Origin: an uncultured bacterium
GTDB taxonomy: Bacteria; Planctomycetota; Phycisphaerae; Phycisphaerales; SM1A02
DNA: 9,252 nt
Assembly: GCA_903914045.1 (NCBI GenBank)
Contig: CAIWNO010000249.1
Coordinates: forward strand, 1-9,252
Direction of reading: 5' to 3'
In this document: positions 5,718 through 9,252 of the stretch, in pieces
Layout: each line of letters opens with the position of its first letter
How positions within the stretch are numbered: position 1 is the first letter of the stretch
Program-made: the position numbers and the translations under genes
The notes under the pieces: generated by a model
The model's database searches: none
Seen by the model: only the letters and a program-made list of their open reading frames with translations
What the model was told of the DNA's origin: nothing

Positions 5718-7330
5718 TGTTGCGATTCGCCGCGAAAATTTTTGGAATAGTGGCGGCATTGTTTGTCGCCTCTGTCTGCGTTGCCAGGCAGACTTCACCA
5801 ACTGTCGATTCACAATCCGCCACGGCGGTCATGGCTTTGGACGCGCCGCGCTGGTATTTCATAACACTGAACGCTGTTCCGGCGGGTTGGATGAAAGTGC
5901 AGAGCAAAATAATCAGCCAAGGTTTTCGCACGGAAACAGAAACGCATTTGCGCATGGCCCGCGAGAAACAAATTATTGGCATGAATACTTCCTCATGGAT
6001 TGAGGAAGACAGCGAAGGACGGCCACTGCGGGCTGGGCAAACTCAAACAGGCGGTGGCTCATCGGTGCGCATGAATTGGACTTGGTTTGAGAATGGAATT
6101 CGCGAGCGACGCATTCAAGGCTCAAGCACCAATGAGCGTGAATTGCCAGCGATTTCCACACAGGCCTTGCCTCCAATGGCGGCGCAACGCGCTATAAAAA
6201 AGGCAATTTCCGAAGGCCAAATTGACTTTTCTTTGTTGCTACTTGATCCATCGCAAGGAGTGGCGCCCGCGCTGAATCGGCGGCAGAAAATGGACGAGTG
6301 CAACGTGGTGATAGATGGACATTCCGTGAAGTGCACGCGCTGGAAATTATCTGGCCCGTTGATTCCACATGGAAACGAAGAGTGGATTGACTCCACCTAT
6401 GAAATTGTTCAAAGCCAAACTCCAACAGGTTTAGGAATTTTGAAAAATGTGGCATGCGATCAAGCCACGGCCTTGACCGCAATAGATGACGCCAAGCCGC
6501 CGGTGGAAATTATGGTTGCCAGCTTTGTCAAAGTGACACCGCCGTTGAGCAACGTGACTGAAAAAAGATCCATCACGTATTTGGTCAAAGCAAAAAAACC
6601 GCCTGTTATGCCGCCTCCTCAAGAGGGCTTCCAGCGTGTCACGCGCAATCCTGATGACTCGTTCCTTGTAACAATTAATCTTGATCAGCCCGCTGAGCCT
6701 TCGCTTGCAGGCTTGGCCAGTGACGTTCTCTATATGGAATCATCACCCATGATTGATTGGAAAGATGCCGATGTGTTGGCATTGAAGGACAATGCCTTGG
6801 CGAAATACAAATCCAATGAGGATGCGGCCATAAACCTGGCGCCGAAATCTGTGCCGCCAAACGCCGACATACACAGTGATGAAATGGCTGCAATGTTGCG
6901 CAAAGCGAAGGTGTTTCGATCGGTGGTAGCCAATCACATTGGAAATAAAAATCTTGGCAGCGCCTTCGCCAACGCAAGTGAAACCGCTCGAACAAAATCC
7001 GGTGACTGCACCGAACACGCGGTGTTGCTTGCGGCCTTGTTGCGCGCCGGCGGAATTCCCAGCCGCGTGGCCGCGGGGTTGGTGTGGTCGGAATATTTCG
7101 CTGGCGAACAAAATGTGTTCGCCTGGCATTTATGGACGCAGGCGCTCATTGGTGGTCGATGGATTGATTTGGACTCCACACTTCCCGCACAGGGAGAATC
7201 ATTTCATGTGGGACACGTGTTGCTTGCCGTCACCCCGTTGACCGACGCGGTCAGCGATCCCGCATGGGCCAGCCTTCTTTCTTCCATGGGCAATCTTTCG
7301 ATCGAGGTGAGCGATGGAGCGAATAAATAA
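5717..7330 (+). CDS. Exported transglutaminase-like domain protein, function unknown
   Basis: The 537-aa protein opens with a Sec-type signal peptide (residues 1-23: Lys7, a hydrophobic core at 9-20, likely cleavage after V-C-V-A), so it is predicted to act outside the cytoplasm. A transglutaminase-like (papain-fold) domain lies at about 395-500. The triad is visible: Cys431 in SGDCTEHA, His471 in FAWHLW and Asp486 in WIDLDST (Asp484 is the alternative). Residues about 40-390 match nothing I recognise; they look rich in beta strands, with a Pro-rich linker (295-302). Such domains in bacteria more often act as proteases or amidases than as cross-linkers; substrate and partner are unknown. Start choice: the ATG at 5717 overlaps the lysS stop (TGATG); a GTG one codon earlier is possible. 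The gene looks less GCG/CGC-rich than its neighbours, fitting a faster-evolving exported protein. The end overlaps nnrD by 17 bp. Confidence 0.85.
   Translation: MLRFAAKIFGIVAALFVASVCVARQTSPTVDSQSATAVMALDAPRWYFITLNAVPAGWMKVQSKIISQGFRTETETHLRMAREKQIIGMNTSSWIEEDSEGRPLRAGQTQTGGGSSVRMNWTWFENGIRERRIQGSSTNERELPAISTQALPPMAAQRAIKKAISEGQIDFSLLLLDPSQGVAPALNRRQKMDECNVVIDGHSVKCTRWKLSGPLIPHGNEEWIDSTYEIVQSQTPTGLGILKNVACDQATALTAIDDAKPPVEIMVASFVKVTPPLSNVTEKRSITYLVKAKKPPVMPPPQEGFQRVTRNPDDSFLVTINLDQPAEPSLAGLASDVLYMESSPMIDWKDADVLALKDNALAKYKSNEDAAINLAPKSVPPNADIHSDEMAAMLRKAKVFRSVVANHIGNKNLGSAFANASETARTKSGDCTEHAVLLAALLRAGGIPSRVAAGLVWSEYFAGEQNVFAWHLWTQALIGGRWIDLDSTLPAQGESFHVGHVLLAVTPLTDAVSDPAWASLLSSMGNLSIEVSDGANK
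7304..7310 (+). promoter_or_regulatory. Shine-Dalgarno for nnrD inside the preceding gene
   Basis: GAGGTGA lies 3 bp before the nnrD ATG at 7314, within the last codons of the transglutaminase-like gene. It is the only convincing Shine-Dalgarno seen in the window and supports ATG 7314 as the start despite the 17-bp overlap. Confidence 0.6.
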
Positions 7331-8231
7331 TTCCCCAACGCTGCCGACGCGTGATCCGACGGGATACAAAGGAACGTTTGGCAAAGTGTGCGTGATTGGT
7401 GGTTCTTGCGGCGATCACCCAATGATTGGCGCGCCCGCGCTGGCCGCCCGCGCCGCGCTTCGAAGTGGTTGCGGTTTGTGCACGGTCGCAGTGCCCGCGC
7501 CCATTTTGCCCGCGGTGCTTTCCATTATTCCCGCGGCCACTGGCGTGGCCTTGCCCATTGATGCCAGTCAACATTTATTCGCCGCGGGTTGCGCGCACGT
7601 CATTGATGAGGCGCTCATCAACGCCGACGCGTTGGTTGTTGGTCCAGGCTTTGGGCGCGATCAAGCGCAGCAACAAATTGTTATTCGACTGGCGAGCGCT
7701 TTCACAAAGCCGCTGGTTCTAGACGCCGATGCGTTGCGCGCGCTGGCGCACACGCCGGATTTTGCGCGCGATTTGCAAGCGTCAATTATTATGACTCCAC
7801 ACGCCGGCGAGTTCGCCGCGCTTGCGCACGCGCTTGAACTTGATCTTGATCCAGTGAATGAATCAACGCGCGAAGTTGCCGTGACCACATTGGCGGCGCG
7901 TCTTGGTTGCATTGTGGTTTTGAAGGGCGCGCACACCCAGGTCAGCGATGGTGTTCGCGTGTGGCGCAGTGAATTCGCCGAGGCCGCGCTGGCCATTGGC
8001 GGAAGCGGCGATGTCTTGTCTGGAATTACTGGATCATTCGCGGCGCAATTCGCGCAAGAAAATTCCGCCCACGCGCTTGATCTATTTCAAGTGGCGTGCC
8101 TAGCGGTTCAAGTGCATGCGCTGACCGCGGTCGCATGGTCGCGCACGAATGGACACGCGGGACTTTTGCCAGAGGAACTTGCCGACGGCATTCCCTCAAT
8201 CATGGCGCGCCTGCGCGGAGAAATTGTCTAA
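7314..8231 (+). CDS. nnrD: ADP-dependent NAD(P)H-hydrate dehydratase (stand-alone)
   Basis: Repairs hydrated NADH and NADPH by ADP- or ATP-driven dehydration (cytoplasm). The 305-aa protein is the ribokinase-fold (YjeF C-terminal) domain only; the NnrE epimerase half that is often fused in front is absent and is not seen elsewhere in the window. Motifs: KGTFGKVCVIGG (19-30), VVGPGFGR (108-115), LDADALRAL (136-144), TPHAGEF (161-167), LKGAHT (203-208) and IGGSGDVLSG (228-237) with catalytic Asp233. The stretch before this last motif reads FAEAALA, where most members have a G-N-P-x-(L/M)-A pattern. The start is supported by a Shine-Dalgarno at 7304-7310; overlap with the preceding gene suggests one mRNA with lysS. 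Stop TAA is at 8229-8231. Confidence 0.93.
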   Translation: MERINNSPTLPTRDPTGYKGTFGKVCVIGGSCGDHPMIGAPALAARAALRSGCGLCTVAVPAPILPAVLSIIPAATGVALPIDASQHLFAAGCAHVIDEALINADALVVGPGFGRDQAQQQIVIRLASAFTKPLVLDADALRALAHTPDFARDLQASIIMTPHAGEFAALAHALELDLDPVNESTREVAVTTLAARLGCIVVLKGAHTQVSDGVRVWRSEFAEAALAIGGSGDVLSGITGSFAAQFAQENSAHALDLFQVACLAVQVHALTAVAWSRTNGHAGLLPEELADGIPSIMARLRGEIV

Positions 8232-8263
8232 GCGCGCTTCGCGTCGGCAAATTTTTTCACGGC

Positions 8264-8269
8264 TACACT
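8264..8269 (+). promoter_or_regulatory. Candidate -10 element for the YhaM-like gene (TACACT)
   Basis: TACACT ends 6 bp before the ATG at 8276, which would place the transcription start on the A of the ATG. The 44-bp gap (8232-8275) has no Shine-Dalgarno and no clear -35 box. A T-rich run (8252-8257) lies just upstream. If real, the downstream gene has its own leaderless transcript instead of depending only on read-through from nnrD. Confidence 0.33.
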
Positions 8270-8275
8270 CGCGCC

Positions 8276-9252
8276 ATGACCAACGACGAGCACATTGCAA
8301 TCAAAGATTTCCGCCCGAATTCTCACATCAACGGCATTTATGGCCTTGTGAATCCGCAGGTTGGCACCACGCGCGCGGGCAAGCCGTATTTCAAGGCGCT
8401 TATTCGTGACGCATCTGGTGAAGCGGCCTTGCGCGTTTGGATTTTTGACGAAGCGCGCCTTGGTGAAACCATTCGCACCGGCTTTGTGCACATCGTTGGG
8501 CAAACGCAAAGTTACAACGGGCAAATTCAGGTGATCGCGGACGCCATTCGCGCCGAGGAAGTGTCCACTGAGCAACTGAAAAAACTTTTGCCGGCCACTA
8601 CGCGTGACATTGACGGCATGATGAAGGAGGTCGAGCGCCTGCTTCACACATTGAAGCATCCAGGCATGCGTGCGTTGGCAGATCAATACCTTGGCAACGA
8701 ACACATCATGCAACATTTTCGCCGCGCGCCCGCCGCGGTCAGCGTGCATCACGCGTACATCGGTGGCTTGCTTGAGCACACGCTGCAACTCATGTTGCTC
8801 GCGGATGTCATGCTGCCGCTGTATCCAGGATTGAATCGCGACCTTGTTTTACTGGGTTTGTTCCTGCATGATTTGGGCAAGACGGTGGAGTTGGAATGGG
8901 AGCGCGGTTTTGCCTACACCACGGATGGCAATTTGGTTGGACATGTGGTGCGCGGCGCGATTTGGCTGCAAACCATGGCAGCGGCGGCGGCCAAGAAATC
9001 GCCAATTCCCCCTGACGCGCTGCGCGTTCTGTTGCACATTGTCATTAGCCATCACGGCGCGTTGGAGCACGGGGCGGCGAAATTGCCTAGCACTCCAGAG
9101 GCCATGTTTGTGGCCATGCTTGACAACCTTGACGCTAAAACAACTTCAACACTTGTGGCCGCGGCGCGTGATCGCGCGGATGTGAATGAGCCTGGACATG
9201 AATTCAGCGACAAAGTGTGGTCGCTGGATGTGCGGGTATTTCGGCCCGATCC
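8276..9252 (+). CDS. yhaM: YhaM-like 3'-5' exoribonuclease (OB-fold plus HD domain), C-terminus cut off
   Basis: The open frame starts at ATG 8276 and runs off the right edge after 325 codons. An OB-fold nucleic-acid-binding domain lies at about 15-95 (ALIRDASGEAALRVWIFDE, 41-59). A metal-dependent HD domain follows from about 155: VHHAYIGGLLEHT (157-169; H168), LFLHDLGKT (195-203; H198, D199), GHVVRGA (222-228; H223), ISHHGALEHG (257-266; H259, H260) and MLDNLDAKT (281-289; D283, D286). This domain order and the SHHG...LDxLDAK motifs are those of YhaM, a cytoplasmic 3'-to-5' RNA/ssDNA exonuclease described mainly in Firmicutes. YhaM is about 315 aa, so this one is near its end or slightly longer. 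The exact substrate cannot be inferred. It lies 44 bp after nnrD on the same strand. Confidence 0.82.
   Translation, partial: MTNDEHIAIKDFRPNSHINGIYGLVNPQVGTTRAGKPYFKALIRDASGEAALRVWIFDEARLGETIRTGFVHIVGQTQSYNGQIQVIADAIRAEEVSTEQLKKLLPATTRDIDGMMKEVERLLHTLKHPGMRALADQYLGNEHIMQHFRRAPAAVSVHHAYIGGLLEHTLQLMLLADVMLPLYPGLNRDLVLLGLFLHDLGKTVELEWERGFAYTTDGNLVGHVVRGAIWLQTMAAAAAKKSPIPPDALRVLLHIVISHHGALEHGAAKLPSTPEAMFVAMLDNLDAKTTSTLVAAARDRADVNEPGHEFSDKVWSLDVRVFRPD

Noticed and set aside
5717..5785. Possible lipoprotein lipobox at the end of the transglutaminase signal peptide (A-S-V-C)
   Set aside because: Val directly before the Cys and Ala instead of Leu at -3 fit a lipobox poorly; a Sec cleavage after V-C-V-A explains the sequence better.
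8230..8257. Possible intrinsic terminator after nnrD (CGCG-CTT-CGCG followed by T6)
   Set aside because: The stem is only 4 bp and is separated from the T run by 8 bases, too weak to call. The AAGCGCGCTT palindrome here is a common word in this GCGC-rich sequence.
8228..8788. Minus-strand open frame (186 codons) opposite the start of the YhaM-like gene
   Set aside because: The plus-strand frame has clear OB-fold and HD motifs; the antisense product has none.

Overview
The window carries nine protein-coding genes arranged as two divergent, tightly packed runs that fire away from a gap of about 79 bp near position 4080. No RNA gene, insertion sequence, phage gene or CRISPR array is visible. 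It reads as chromosomal housekeeping sequence, not as an accessory island. Nothing in it is a clear new system; the points worth a second look are gene coupling, domain extensions and start-site architecture. The organism is Gram-negative, because it encodes lipopolysaccharide (LPS) heptose genes. The large C-terminal extension on GmhB, the style of the lysyl-tRNA synthetase and the YhaM-type HD protein together hint at Planctomycetota, perhaps Phycisphaerae. That placement is an impression from family resemblance, not a search result.

Left half, minus strand, in transcription order: a group-III phosphofructokinase (pfkA, 4042-2888), a heptose-bisphosphate phosphatase with an extra C-terminal domain (gmhB, 2891-2034), an LPS heptosyltransferase II (waaF, 2033-978), the membrane acyltransferase plsY (863-99), and the first 22 codons of adenylosuccinate lyase (purB, 66-1, cut by the window edge). 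pfkA/gmhB share a GTGA stop/start overlap and gmhB/waaF abut as TAA-ATG, so these three are very probably co-translated. A 114-bp gap precedes plsY, which may have its own promoter.

Right half, plus strand: class II lysyl-tRNA synthetase (lysS, 4122-5717), an exported transglutaminase-like protein (5717-7330, TGATG overlap with lysS), a stand-alone NAD(P)H-hydrate dehydratase (nnrD, 7314-8231, 17-bp overlap, good Shine-Dalgarno), and, after a 44-bp gap, a YhaM-like OB-fold plus HD-domain nuclease that runs off the right edge (8276-9252).

Functionally the left run joins sugar-phosphate metabolism, ADP-heptose synthesis, LPS inner-core assembly and phospholipid synthesis, an envelope-building theme. 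The right run mixes translation, metabolite repair, an exported protein and RNA processing with no single theme. Genes that begin a run (lysS, the YhaM homologue, plausibly plsY) lack a Shine-Dalgarno and have a TACNNT hexamer 6-7 bp before the ATG, as expected for leaderless mRNAs. Genes inside runs use overlap coupling or a Shine-Dalgarno.
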